Shown here: in pieces, positions 1-7,005 of the stretch | How the letters are laid out: each line of letters starts with the position of its first letter | How positions within the stretch are numbered: the stretch's first letter is position 1 | From: Anaerolineales bacterium UBA6663 | Lineage (GTDB): Bacteria > Chloroflexota > Anaerolineae > Anaerolineales > UBA6663 | Reading direction: 5' to 3' | NCBI GenBank assembly: GCA_002455335.1 | Contig: DKKP01000365.1 | Span: forward strand, 1 to 14,464 | Length of the DNA: 14,464 nt | Made by a program: the position numbers and the translations under genes | The notes under the pieces: generated by a model | Told to the model about the DNA's origin: nothing | What the model saw: the letters and a program-made list of their open reading frames with translations, nothing else | Databases searched by the model: none

Positions 1-51
1 CGGTCTTCGCGTCCTCGCGGTTCTCATGCGTCCGAGTGATCGGCGGCCGGC

Positions 52-1116
52 CTATTCGATTTCAACCGGAAGACCCAGAAATCCGCCAAAGCGCTCGGCC
101 TCTGCCTTGACTGCCCGTTTCTCGCCGGCGCTGAGCCGCCGCAACGGGGCGAGCTCGATCTCGACGGCCGTCTTCGTGAGCGTACGCCGCCAGGTGCCGA
201 CGATCTGACCATCGATGACCAGGATGTGGTGCAGGGCGTTGCCCAGGCCCTCCAGAACTTTCCAATAGCGGGGCGGGCAGATCGCGCGGCGGTCGCGGTA
301 GCCGGCGACGTACTCGTCAAAGACGGAGAGCAGGAGGGCCGGTGGCGCGGGCTCGAGGCTCGTCTCGGTCGGTTGCGCCCAGAGCTCCTGCCCATCGCTT
401 GAAACGGCGATCAGGCCGTTGCGCGCGGCCTCGAGGCCAGCCTGCGCATCGCTCAGCGTCAGGCTCGACCAACGGGCGAAGTCCTGGACGCTGGCCGGGC
501 CCCGGCCGGCGAAGTAGCGACGGGCCAACTCGGCCAGTGCGTCGTGGCGGCTGCGGTTCGGCGCGGGCGCCACACGCTCTTCGAGCAGAGCATACGTAAA
601 TTGCTTGCCGGCCCGGGGTCCGCTACAGATCACGCCATCGAGCTCGGCGGCCATCACCATGTAGGCCAGACGCTGATGGGTGGGGTCGGCGACGCCGGCG
701 CGCGCCAGGGCTTCGCCGAGCTCCTCGCGTGTCAGGTGTCGACCGCCCTTCAACGCCCGCGCAAAGAGCGTCTGACATCGGCCCAGCAGCGCGGCGCTCA
801 GATCCTGTTGTCGGTAGATCGTGCCGTTCACACCGTGCACACGAGGGGCGGTCAGCGCCAGCAGCCAGCGGATGTCTTCGGGTGCCACGAAGTGCCAGGT
901 CGGCCGGAGCACGTGGGTTCGCAGAAAGGCCCCGGCGTCGAAGTCGCGCAGCAGATGAGCTTCGGTGGTGGGCTGCAGACGTAGCCCAATGCTCCATAGG
1001 GCCGGGGCGAAATCCTGCGACTGAACCGCGAGCAGCCAGTGTACAGCTTCGGCCGACGCCACAAACGGTCGGCCGCTCAGTCTCAGGTTGTGTAAGCGTT
1101 GTCGGGCGATATCCAC
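52..1116 (-). CDS. AlkZ/YcaQ-like winged-helix DNA-binding protein (putative DNA glycosylase)
   Basis: 354 residues. The whole sequence resembles the winged-helix HTH_42 (AlkZ/YcaQ) family. Characterised members remove alkylated or crosslinked bases from DNA (Streptomyces AlkZ, E. coli YcaQ). The N-terminal helix ends in AVQSQDFAPALW, so Q32-S-Q34 sits where the family has its catalytic Q-x-Q motif, followed by the usual LRPTWHFV segment around residues 90-97. The C-terminus carries VFDEYVAGYRDR and the VIDGQIVGTWRR strand pair typical of these proteins. The start is GTG at 1116 with a GGGAG ribosome site about 6 nt upstream. It begins 13 bp after the upstream reductase gene ends, so the two are probably co-transcribed. 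Family membership is fairly sure. A glycosylase activity in this copy is inference, because many HTH_42 proteins are uncharacterised. Confidence 0.85.
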   Translation of the reverse strand: MDIARQRLHNLRLSGRPFVASAEAVHWLLAVQSQDFAPALWSIGLRLQPTTEAHLLRDFDAGAFLRTHVLRPTWHFVAPEDIRWLLALTAPRVHGVNGTIYRQQDLSAALLGRCQTLFARALKGGRHLTREELGEALARAGVADPTHQRLAYMVMAAELDGVICSGPRAGKQFTYALLEERVAPAPNRSRHDALAELARRYFAGRGPASVQDFARWSSLTLSDAQAGLEAARNGLIAVSSDGQELWAQPTETSLEPAPPALLLSVFDEYVAGYRDRRAICPPRYWKVLEGLGNALHHILVIDGQIVGTWRRTLTKTAVEIELAPLRRLSAGEKRAVKAEAERFGGFLGLPVEIE

Positions 1117-1129
1117 GCAGGGCTCCCGG

Positions 1130-1969
1130 CTACATCGTCGCCAGTACGTCGTCGACGCCGCGCAGTCGGGTGCGCAGCAGGTCGGCGGCGCGTGTTGCCG
1201 TGAGCGTCAGGTTGCGCGCGCGGTTGGGGGCCAATTCCTTCGAGAGCGCGGCCTTGACATTCGGGCCTGGCCGGATGCCGAGCTTGCGCAGCAGTTTCTG
1301 ACCCAGATCCCATCGGGTCAGCGGCTGAGCGCCGACGGCGTTGAACGGCCCGACGAGGTCGTGGCGCGCGGCGAGTTCGAGTAGCCAGTCGGCGAGGTCG
1401 CCGACATAGACCGGGCAGCGCACCTCGTCGGTGAAGAGCGTCACCGGCGCGCCGCTTTTGGCGCCGTCGACGAGCCATTGGGTCTGATGATCGAGCGGCT
1501 CGAGGCCCCAGATCAGGCTCGGACGCACGATCGCGGCTCCCGGGTGCTGATCGGCGACGCGCTGCTCGGCCGTGGCCTTGGCCAGCGCATACGGGTTGTC
1601 AAGCGGGCTGGGCGGGCTGTCGTCGGCGTACGGCGCATGGTCGCCGTCGAAGACCAGGTCTGTGGAGACGTGGATCAGGCGTACGCCGTGCTGCCGCGCC
1701 GCCGCCGCAACGGCCACGGCCGCCGGCACGATCGCGGCGATGTGCTCGGCGTTGCGGTTCGAGGCCGCCGTGTGGATGATGACATCGGGTGAGGCGGCGC
1801 GGACCAGTTCGTCCACCGCGTCGGCATCGCGCAGATCGATATGCGCGGCGTTCGGGTAGCCGAGGACGGGCCGGCTGTACGCGGTCGGCACGATGGTCCA
1901 GTTCCGGGCGCGCGCGACGATCGCCTGCCCCAGATAGCCGGATGCGCCAGTGACAAGTAGCGTGGACAT
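1130..1969 (-). CDS. RmlD-type NAD(P)-dependent sugar-nucleotide reductase/epimerase (extended SDR)
   Basis: 279 residues, extended short-chain dehydrogenase fold. The Rossmann dinucleotide-binding motif GASGYLG lies at residues 8-14, VSTDLVFDG at 101-109, and the catalytic Y127-x-x-x-K131 in NPYALAK. This arrangement is that of the RmlD substrate-binding family, which includes dTDP-4-dehydrorhamnose reductase. No other dTDP-rhamnose genes (rmlA, rmlB, rmlC) are in the window, so the true substrate is unknown and the rmlD symbol is not warranted. The length is normal for the family. The ATG at 1969 has a strong AGGAGG at 1983-1988, though the 13-nt spacing is long. It is the first gene of a two-gene minus-strand unit with the AlkZ-like gene and is divergent from the permease at 2176. 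Confidence 0.85.
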   Translation of the reverse strand: MSTLLVTGASGYLGQAIVARARNWTIVPTAYSRPVLGYPNAAHIDLRDADAVDELVRAASPDVIIHTAASNRNAEHIAAIVPAAVAVAAAARQHGVRLIHVSTDLVFDGDHAPYADDSPPSPLDNPYALAKATAEQRVADQHPGAAIVRPSLIWGLEPLDHQTQWLVDGAKSGAPVTLFTDEVRCPVYVGDLADWLLELAARHDLVGPFNAVGAQPLTRWDLGQKLLRKLGIRPGPNVKAALSKELAPNRARNLTLTATRAADLLRTRLRGVDDVLATM

Positions 1970-2135
1970 CGCTATTCTTCAACCTCCTCGACCAAAACGT
2001 CTCCTTATCCTACAACAGAACCGATCGCCGGTGGTCAGAGGGCAAAGGGGGGTGCCCGAACGGCGGACGCCGTCGAGGCTGCGACCGATTATCATGGCCT
2101 TCGAGAGCAGGGGGCTGAGGCCAATCCACGCACGT

Positions 2136-2149
2136 CACCCCGCGGGGTG
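2136..2149. promoter_or_regulatory. Perfect 14-bp GC palindrome upstream of the permease
   Basis: CACCCCGCGGGGTG is its own reverse complement and lies 26 bp before the permease ATG, in the 206-bp divergent gap between the reductase and permease genes. It could be an operator or a leader hairpin. In a genome this GC-rich, a short GC palindrome can also arise by chance. No T-tract follows, so it is not a typical terminator. Confidence 0.3.
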
Positions 2150-2175
2150 TTCTGCACTGCCTCCACGAGGTTGGC

Positions 2176-4038
2176 ATGACTGTCGAGATGGTTCTGACGC
2201 TGGCGATCCTGGCGTTGGCAATCGTGTTCTTCGTCACCGAATGGCTGCGCGTCGATGTGGTCGCGCTGTGTGTGGTCGCGGCGTTGATGTTGACGGGCAT
2301 CCTGACCCCGACCGAGGCGCTGGCCGGGTTCTCGAACACGTCGGTGTTGACGATTGGGGCGCTCTTTGTGGTTGGGGAGGCCGTGCTGCAAACCGGTCTG
2401 GCCGCGATGCTCAGCCAACGATTGCTCAAGGTGGCGGGCGGCAGTGAAGTGCGGTTGATCGCGATCCTGATGCTGGCGGTGGCCGGGTTCTCGAGTTTCA
2501 TCAGCAGCACGGGCACGGTGGCCGTCTTACTTCCGGTCGCGATGGTGCTGGCGCGGACGCTGCAACTCAACCCGGCGAAGCTCATGATCCCGCTCGCGTA
2601 TGGCGCGCTGCTGGGCGGGACGTTGACGCTGATCGGCACGCCGTCCAACCTGATCATCAGCGACCTGCTGGCCGAGGCCGGCCTGCGCCCGCTGGGTTTC
2701 TTTAGCTTCACGCCGCTCGGTGCCGTGCTGACCGGCGTCGGCGTGCTCTTCATGGTGCTGGTCGGCCGGCGCCTCTTGCCGAACCGTCCGCCGAAGATCG
2801 ATCTGCGCCCGATCCACACATCGCAGGCTGTGCTCGAGCACTATCAGCTTCCCGGCAATCTGTTCCATCTGCGTGTGCGTAGGCAATCCGAGTGTGCCGG
2901 CCAGACGCTGTCAGAGCTCTGCCTGCGGCGCGACTTTGGGATCAACGTGCTCGAGGTTCAGCGCCCGGCGCCCGCGCGACGTGCGCTGCCCTTTGCCCGC
3001 GAGAACGGCGCGCCGCAGCCGGCCAAGATCGTGCCCGAAGCCGGCACGCGCGTCGAGGCGTCGGATGTGCTTGTCGTGCAGGGGGATGGGAATGCGGTGG
3101 CGCAGGCCGCCGCCCGCTGGAACCTGGGTCTGCAACCTGTCGCGGCGGCTGACGAGGCGACTTTGATCAGTGACGAAGCCGGCATCGCCGAGGTGATTGT
3201 GGCGCCGCGCTCCAGCCTCGAAGGCCAGACCCTGCTCGAGACCCGTTTCGGCAGCACCTTTGGCCTGACGGTCATCGGGCTCAGTCGCCCGGGCATCGAT
3301 CGTCGGTTGGACCTCAAGACCACGGCGCTTCGGCCCGGCGATGTCTTGCTGGTCCAGGGCCCGTGGCGGAACGTCAGGGCGCTTAAGCAACGCGACAGCG
3401 AGGTCGTGGTGGTCGGGCAGCCCGAGGCGCTGGCTGGGCCGCCGCGGCGCGCCAAGGCGCCTCTTGCGATCCTGGTCGTGATCGGCATGCTTGTGGTGAT
3501 GATCACGGGCGTGCTCCCGGTCGCCACGACCAGCGTGGTGGCGGCGCTGGCGCTCGTGCTGACCGGTTGTCTGACGATCGACGAAGCCTATCGCGCGATC
3601 GACTGGCGCAGCATCATGTTGATCGCCGGGATGCTCCCGATGAGCACGGCCCTCGAGAAGACTGCGCTGGTCAACCTCGCCGCCGACCTGCTGGTCGTCA
3701 ACCTCGGCGGCCTCGGGCCGACCGTGATGCTCGCGAGCCTGTTCCTGGCGACCGTGGTCTTCACCCAGTTGCTCTCGAACACGGCCACCACTGTGCTTGT
3801 CGCGCCGATCGCGCTGGCGGCGGCGACCACGCTCGGCGTACAGCCGCAGGCCTTCGTCATGGCCGTCGCGATCGCGGCGTCGATGGCCTTTGCGACGCCC
3901 GTGGCATCGCCCGTGAACACGCTTGTGATGGGGGCGGGCGGCTACCGTTTCGGAGACTACGCGAAGGTCGGCGTCCCGCTGGTGATCCTGACCTGGGTTG
4001 TCTCGATCCTTGTGCTGCCGTTGCTCTGGGGATTTTAG
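2176..4038 (+). CDS. SLC13/DASS-type anion permease with two TrkA_C-like domains
   Basis: 620 residues, an integral membrane transporter of the SLC13 (divalent anion:Na+ symporter)/ArsB-NhaD superfamily. The N-terminal membrane half (about 1-200) and the C-terminal half (about 428-620) enclose a soluble region (about 210-410). That region holds two RCK-C/TrkA_C-like repeats, roughly 228-308 and 335-400, each ending in a DVL(V/L)VQG strand. Membrane signature motifs are GTPSNLI (154-160), SNTATTVLVAPI (534-545) and TPVASPVNTLV (574-584). The first half has SST (110-112) where SNT is usual. Family members with this layout move sulfate, dicarboxylates or other anions, and the substrate cannot be read from the sequence. 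The ATG at 2176 has GAGG 5 nt upstream. The gene stands alone and converges with rnc. Confidence 0.9.
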   Translation: MTVEMVLTLAILALAIVFFVTEWLRVDVVALCVVAALMLTGILTPTEALAGFSNTSVLTIGALFVVGEAVLQTGLAAMLSQRLLKVAGGSEVRLIAILMLAVAGFSSFISSTGTVAVLLPVAMVLARTLQLNPAKLMIPLAYGALLGGTLTLIGTPSNLIISDLLAEAGLRPLGFFSFTPLGAVLTGVGVLFMVLVGRRLLPNRPPKIDLRPIHTSQAVLEHYQLPGNLFHLRVRRQSECAGQTLSELCLRRDFGINVLEVQRPAPARRALPFARENGAPQPAKIVPEAGTRVEASDVLVVQGDGNAVAQAAARWNLGLQPVAAADEATLISDEAGIAEVIVAPRSSLEGQTLLETRFGSTFGLTVIGLSRPGIDRRLDLKTTALRPGDVLLVQGPWRNVRALKQRDSEVVVVGQPEALAGPPRRAKAPLAILVVIGMLVVMITGVLPVATTSVVAALALVLTGCLTIDEAYRAIDWRSIMLIAGMLPMSTALEKTALVNLAADLLVVNLGGLGPTVMLASLFLATVVFTQLLSNTATTVLVAPIALAAATTLGVQPQAFVMAVAIAASMAFATPVASPVNTLVMGAGGYRFGDYAKVGVPLVILTWVVSILVLPLLWGF

Positions 4039-4053
4039 GTTGCGACGTTGACC

Positions 4054-4077
4054 GGGTGTCGTGCCCAGGGGCGACCC
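4054..4077. terminator. Weak hairpin between convergent permease and rnc genes
   Basis: GGGTGTCG (4054-4061) can pair with CGACCC (4072-4077) with one bulged base. This lies in the 50-bp gap between the permease stop and the rnc stop, where a bidirectional terminator would be expected. There is no T-run on either side, so it would have to work as a factor-independent hairpin without a U-tract or not at all. Low confidence. Confidence 0.25.
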
Positions 4078-4088
4078 ACGCCGTCGCG

Positions 4089-4748
4089 CTACATCAGGTC
4101 AAGCCGCTGAAGCGCGTCTGAGGCCGCGGCCTGCTGGGCGGCGCGTTTACTTGTGCCGACGCCGCTGCCGTACGAGGTCTCGCCGATGAACACCGCGGCG
4201 CGCCAGCTGCGGGCGTGCTCGGGCCCTTCGGCGATCTGGACGCTGTAATGGGGTGTGACGCCAAAGACGCCCTGGGCGTATTCCTGGAAGCGGCTCTTGG
4301 CGTCATGGTCTTTCTGCTCGGCCATGACGTGGCGCAGCGCGGGCGCCAGAAGCGGAACCAGCCAGGCGCGCACGGCCTCGATCCCTGAATCGAGATAATA
4401 CGCGCCGATCACGGCCTCGAGCGCCGAGCCCAGGTTGTGCTCGCGGTCGCGGCCGCCGCCGTCCTCCTCGCCTTTGCCCATGCGCAGTTGCCCGGCCATG
4501 CCGAGTGCGCGCGCGATCTCGGCCAGCCGCTCATTGCGCACCAGCGCCGAGCGCAGCCGCGTCATCTTGCCCTCGGCCTTATTGGGCAGTGTCTCGTAGA
4601 GCATCGCGGCAGTCACAAAGCCGAGCACGGCGTCGCCCAGGAACTCGAGGCGCTCGTTGTCCTCCTGGATATCCGAGAACTCGTTCAAATACGAGCGGTG
4701 CGTCAGTGCACGATCGAGCAGGGCAGGGTTGCGGAATTTGGGAAGCAC
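4089..4748 (-). CDS. rnc: Ribonuclease III
   Basis: 219 residues. Endoribonuclease that cleaves double-stranded RNA in rRNA maturation and mRNA turnover, acting in the cytoplasm as a dimer. The RNase III domain covers about 1-140 with the signature NERLEFLGDAVLGF at 31-44, and the double-stranded RNA-binding domain is at about 149-215 (ending KRAAQQAAASDAL). Of the four acidic metal-site residues, E35, D39 and E111 are present (E. coli E41, D45 and E117). The residue equivalent to E. coli D114 is Ser108 in GSALEAVIGAYYLD. The start is GTG at 4748, the N-terminus is slightly short, and no clear Shine-Dalgarno precedes it. The left arm of a 25-bp hairpin ends 12 bp upstream of the start. It follows fabF on the same strand and is probably co-transcribed. 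Confidence 0.93.
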   Translation of the reverse strand: MLPKFRNPALLDRALTHRSYLNEFSDIQEDNERLEFLGDAVLGFVTAAMLYETLPNKAEGKMTRLRSALVRNERLAEIARALGMAGQLRMGKGEEDGGGRDREHNLGSALEAVIGAYYLDSGIEAVRAWLVPLLAPALRHVMAEQKDHDAKSRFQEYAQGVFGVTPHYSVQIAEGPEHARSWRAAVFIGETSYGSGVGTSKRAAQQAAASDALQRLDLM

Positions 4749-4760
4749 AAGTGATTGCTG

Positions 4761-4829
4761 ATTGTTGATTGATGATTTCTGATTGCCAATTGAGAGCCAA
4801 TCAGCAATCAGAAATCATCAATCAGCAAT
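4761..4829. repeat. AT-rich inverted repeat (ATTG-type) between fabF and rnc
   Basis: The arms at 4761-4785 and 4805-4829 are reverse complements at 24 of 25 positions, with a 19-nt loop. Each arm is built of GATTG/TGATT-like units, and further units extend to 4752 on the left and 4798-4804 inside the loop. Base composition (about 35% GC by eye) contrasts sharply with the coding sequence around it. It fills almost the whole 82-bp gap. The fabF stop abuts one side and the rnc GTG lies 12 bp from the other. Possible roles are an intra-operon processing hairpin, an attenuator or a repeat element. The sequence alone does not decide. Confidence 0.85.
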
Positions 4830-4830
4830 G

Positions 4831-6057
4831 CTAATAGCGTCGTATCGCCAGAACCGAGTTGTGGCCGCCGAAGCCGAAGGCGTTGCTGAGCGCGAGGTCG
4901 ATGCGGGCCTGGCGGGCGATGTTGGGCACGACGTCGAGGTCGCATTCGGGATCGGGCGTGTGGTAGTTGATCGTCGGCGGGAGCACGCCGTCGCGGATCG
5001 CGTTGACGCAGAAGATCGCCTCGAGTGAGCCAGTCATGCCCATACAGTGTCCGGTCATTGATTTGGTCGACGACATCGGCACCTGGGCGACGTGGTGGCC
5101 AAGCGCGAGCTTGACGGCGCGCGTCTCCGAGGCGTCGTTGAGCACGGTGCCCGTGCCGTGCGCGTTGATGTAACCGACCTGGTCGACGCTCGCCTGGGCG
5201 CTGTCGAGCGCGCGCAGGATCGCCGTCGCGCCGGGTTTGCCGGTGTCGGAGGGCGCCGTGATGTGGTGCGAGTCGGCCGAGGCTGCATGCCCGGCGAACT
5301 CGGCCAGGATCGTCGCACCGCGCGCGCGAGCGCTGGCTTCGGATTCGAGGATCAGTATCGCGGCGCCTTCGCCCATCACGAGTCCGTCACGCTCCTTGTC
5401 GAAGGGTTGCGGCACGCCGTCGGTGCGGTGGGTCATCGCCCCGGTGCGGTCGAAAGCGCCGACGCCGACCTCGATGATCGTCGCCTCGGCCGACCCCGCG
5501 ATCGCGGCATCGACCACGCCATGCTTGATGAGCGACCACGCCATGCCGAGGCCGTCGGAGCCCGACGCGCAGGCCGAGGCCACTGAGAAGTTGGGGCCGC
5601 GCGCGCCGGTCTGGATGCTGAGCAGGCCGCCGGCGCCGTTCGACATCAGTTTGGGGATCATGAAGACGTCGATCCGGCGAGGCCCGGCGCTGTCGAGCGT
5701 GCGCACCGCATCCTGGAAGGCCCTTGTGCCGCCGATCGCCGAGCTGACGACCACGGCCACCCGATCGGCGTTCTCGTCCGTGATCGCGAGCCCCGACTGC
5801 GCCAGGGCCTCGCGCGCGGCCGCGATCGCGAAGTGCTGATAGCGGTCCATCCGACGCGCTTCCTTGGCCTCCATGTAGGCCGTAGGGTCGAAATCCTTGA
5901 CCTCGGCCGCGAGCTTGACCTGGAAGTTGGTAGTGTCGAAGGCCGTGATCGGCGCAAAACCGTGGCGGCCGTTGATCATGGCGTCCCACGTTTGAGCAAC
6001 GTTCAGCCCGCACCCGTTGACCGTCCCCATCCCCGTGATGACGACTTTGCGTGTCAT
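4831..6057 (-). CDS. fabF: 3-oxoacyl-[acyl-carrier-protein] synthase II
   Basis: 408 residues, the usual length for KAS II. It condenses malonyl-ACP with acyl-ACP in fatty-acid elongation, in the cytosol. The thiolase-fold catalytic triad is visible: C163 in SVASACASGS, H300 in NAHGTGT and H337 in KSMTGH, with K332 before it. The C-terminal AFGFGGHN at 393-400 is also typical. The segment after the second histidine reads CMGMTGSLEAI instead of the commoner LLGAAGGVEAI, a conservative-looking variant. The ATG at 6057 is preceded by TGAGGG about 3 nt upstream. A consensus TATAAT lies 76 nt upstream of the start. No acpP, fabG or fabD is adjacent, so it is away from the classic fab cluster. A polyketide-type KS is a less likely alternative. 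Confidence 0.93.
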   Translation of the reverse strand: MTRKVVITGMGTVNGCGLNVAQTWDAMINGRHGFAPITAFDTTNFQVKLAAEVKDFDPTAYMEAKEARRMDRYQHFAIAAAREALAQSGLAITDENADRVAVVVSSAIGGTRAFQDAVRTLDSAGPRRIDVFMIPKLMSNGAGGLLSIQTGARGPNFSVASACASGSDGLGMAWSLIKHGVVDAAIAGSAEATIIEVGVGAFDRTGAMTHRTDGVPQPFDKERDGLVMGEGAAILILESEASARARGATILAEFAGHAASADSHHITAPSDTGKPGATAILRALDSAQASVDQVGYINAHGTGTVLNDASETRAVKLALGHHVAQVPMSSTKSMTGHCMGMTGSLEAIFCVNAIRDGVLPPTINYHTPDPECDLDVVPNIARQARIDLALSNAFGFGGHNSVLAIRRY

Positions 6058-6133
6058 GATCCCTCACCTCACTGGCGCAGGCGTTGCCGAAAACGGCGCA
6101 GCCCGCATGATCCCGGTTGATTCCGCAAGGGCG

Positions 6134-6139
6134 ATTATA
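6134..6139 (-). promoter_or_regulatory. Putative -10 box of the fabF promoter
   Basis: On the minus strand this reads TATAAT, a perfect sigma-70 -10 hexamer, 76 nt before the fabF ATG in an otherwise GC-rich gap. No good TTGACA match lies 16-18 bp upstream. The nearest candidate is a poor CTCGCA at 18 bp spacing. Position and AT content support a promoter, but the missing -35 limits confidence. Confidence 0.5.
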
Positions 6140-6192
6140 GCGAGGGGCGTGGAAGCCTGCGAGCCGAGATCGGCCGGGTTTGAGCGTGGGCC

Positions 6193-6888
6193 TCACCAGA
6201 TCCCGGGAACCAGGCGGTATCGGACGCGGGCGGCATACTCGGCGTAGCCGACCAGTTTGCGCCGGAGGGTCTGATCCTCGAGGTGCGTGCGCACCACGAG
6301 CGCCATGGTGAGGATGGCTACGGCGACCCAGGCCCAGACGCCATCCAGGATCACGGCCGAGGCAGCGAAGGCCAGCCAAGCGCCGACGTAGCCGGGATGC
6401 CGCACCCAGCCATACGGGCCGGTCGACACGACGCGATGGCCGCGATCGGATTGGATCCGGACGGTGCCCGAGAAGAACGTGTTTTCCACCAAAGCCCACG
6501 TGCCGAGGGCATAGCCGCCCAGCAACGCGGCCAGGGCTGCGAGCTTGACCGGGAGGCTATAGGTCGGCGCGGGGTCGGCGAGCGCCTCGAGCGCTGCGAT
6601 CAGAGGGATGACGCCGCCGCCGATACCGACCAGGGGCGCGAGGACCCGATCCCACGGCTCGGTGTTCGCGTGTTCGAACGCTCGCGAGCGTTCGATGAGG
6701 ATGTCGGGGCTGCGCTTGACAGCCAGGACGCGGCTGAGGACGAATCCAATAGCCGACACCGCAGCGTAGGCCCAGGCCTCCCACCAATCCCAGCGTTGTG
6801 TGATGAGCACCGGCAGCCCGGGCAGGAGCACGACGACGATCAGCAGTTGCACAACGACGCGCGGCGTGAGAGGCAGGGAGCGGTTCAT
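6193..6888 (-). CDS. ICMT/PEMT-family membrane methyltransferase
   Basis: 231 residues and strongly hydrophobic, with about five membrane segments (near 12-30, 36-55, 84-102, 114-133 and 170-200). The C-terminal third carries the family signature: VVSTGPYGWVRHPGYVGAW at 153-171 with RHPGY at 163-167, then RTHLEDQTLRRKLVGYAEY at 200-218. This is the pattern of isoprenylcysteine carboxyl methyltransferase-like and phospholipid methyltransferase-like integral membrane enzymes that use S-adenosylmethionine. Bacterial members mostly lack assigned substrates, so none is claimed here. The ATG at 6888 has GAGG about 10 nt upstream. It lies 117 bp downstream of ald on the same strand, with an inverted repeat in the gap, so co-transcription is uncertain. 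Confidence 0.85.
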   Translation of the reverse strand: MNRSLPLTPRVVVQLLIVVVLLPGLPVLITQRWDWWEAWAYAAVSAIGFVLSRVLAVKRSPDILIERSRAFEHANTEPWDRVLAPLVGIGGGVIPLIAALEALADPAPTYSLPVKLAALAALLGGYALGTWALVENTFFSGTVRIQSDRGHRVVSTGPYGWVRHPGYVGAWLAFAASAVILDGVWAWVAVAILTMALVVRTHLEDQTLRRKLVGYAEYAARVRYRLVPGIW

Positions 6889-6925
6889 GGCTTGTGATCC
6901 TCACGTGCGGCGTCCAGCTTCGCCT

Positions 6926-6971
6926 CGTGAAGTGACGGCCTGCGTTGCCGTGTCGACGACGTCACTTCGCG
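6926..6971. repeat. Inverted repeat between ald and the methyltransferase gene
   Basis: CGTGAAGTGACG (6926-6937) and CGTCACTTCGCG (6960-6971) are complementary at 11 of 12 positions, with a 22-nt loop. It sits in the 117-bp gap downstream of the ald stop. It could reduce read-through from ald or be a degenerate repeat. There is no T-tract on the minus strand, so a classic intrinsic terminator is not supported. Confidence 0.4.
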
Positions 6972-7005
6972 ATCCAATCGATCGGGTGCCGCCGCCCTGC
7001 GGTGC

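Noticed and set aside
1..51. Possible end of another gene at the left edge
   Set aside because: Only 51 bases lie before the AlkZ-like stop. No conserved sequence is recognisable there and no call can be supported.
2136..2149. Intrinsic terminator at the GC palindrome before the permease
   Set aside because: It lies between divergent genes and no T-run follows on either strand.
5387..6499. A 370-codon minus-strand frame overlapping fabF and the methyltransferase gene
   Set aside because: It is a frame shadow of fabF (Arg/Gly/His-rich, no motif) that also crosses the fabF promoter gap.
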